From: Bacteroidota bacterium | Lineage (GTDB): Bacteria; Bacteroidota; Bacteroidia; 2-12-FULL-35-15 | Direction: 5' to 3' | DNA length: 8,312 nucleotides | Assembly (NCBI GenBank): GCA_026391935.1 | Contig: JAPLDC010000311.1 | Coordinates: 1-8,312 of the forward strand | In this document: piece after piece, positions 8,153 through 8,312 of the stretch | Layout: every line of letters starts with the position of its first letter | How positions within the stretch are numbered: position 1 is the first letter of the stretch | The notes under the pieces: generated by a model | Seen by the model: only the letters and a program-made list of their open reading frames with translations | The model's database searches: none | Told to the model about the DNA's origin: nothing | Made by a program: the position numbers and the translations under genes

Positions 8153-8312
8153 ATTTTTTGAATAAAATAAAAAATACTAAAACAAAATTTTGATTGGCAA
8201 ATCTACAACTATTACTTGTAAATAAAATGGTGGGATGTTGTTCTTAAAAACTGATAATATACAATTATACAACTTTTTTTTGAATAAGTTACATTTTAAA
8301 AAAAATAATTTT

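Larger units (their letters stand above)
8005..8312. other. Noncoding AT-rich leader/upstream region of the operon
   Basis: This 308-base stretch has no convincing open frame on either strand and no recognisable RNA gene. It is markedly more AT-rich than the coding DNA and contains several long A/T runs (8084-8091, 8096-8102, 8154-8159, 8274-8281). It holds the promoter candidate, the phased A-tracts and the 12-base direct repeat listed separately. The part from about 8160 to 8312 shows nothing further that I can assign. What lies to the right of the window is unknown, so it could also carry signals for a divergent gene. Confidence 0.7.

Noticed and set aside
8198..8205. Exact TAnnTTTG (-7) match on the minus strand (TAGATTTG)
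   Set aside because: No TTG is found at the required distance upstream, and it would leave a leader of about 185 bases. It remains possible as a second promoter.
8005..8312. Small RNA, riboswitch or CRISPR leader in the noncoding region
   Set aside because: There are only two copies of one 12-base repeat, no spacer pattern, and no stable stem-loop or known riboswitch core visible by eye.

Overview
This window looks like Bacteroidota (Bacteroidetes) chromosome. The evidence is AT-rich DNA, A/T-rich leaders without a Shine-Dalgarno sequence, a -33/-7 type promoter candidate, a TonB-dependent receptor with an N-terminal carboxypeptidase-regulatory-like domain, and a very large secreted protein with a type IX secretion (T9SS) C-terminal sorting domain. 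I cannot name the genus or species.

All three genes lie on the minus strand, so they read from right to left. (1) 8312-8005 is a 308-base noncoding, very AT-rich region with a plausible promoter about 45-80 bases upstream of the first gene, phased A-tracts, and a 12-base direct repeat with a 24-base period. (2) 8004-4504 encodes a 1166-residue outer-membrane TonB-dependent receptor. (3) 4459-425 encodes a secreted protein of about 1344 residues with an N-terminal signal peptide and a C-terminal type A sorting domain. (4) 375-1 is the first 125 codons of a PorV/PorQ-type outer-membrane barrel protein that runs off the left edge. The gaps are 44 and 49 bases, and neither holds a hairpin terminator, so the genes are probably one transcript.

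The likely working model combines known family roles with inference. The receptor sits in the outer membrane and may import a ligand using TonB energy. The large protein is made with a Sec signal and exported and anchored by the T9SS. The PorV/PorQ-like protein resembles the T9SS shuttle/attachment barrels and might escort this particular cargo. No SusD-like lipoprotein or carbohydrate enzyme is visible, so this is not a recognisable polysaccharide utilisation locus. The substrate and the purpose of the cassette cannot be read from the sequence. No RNA genes, mobile elements or CRISPR arrays were seen.
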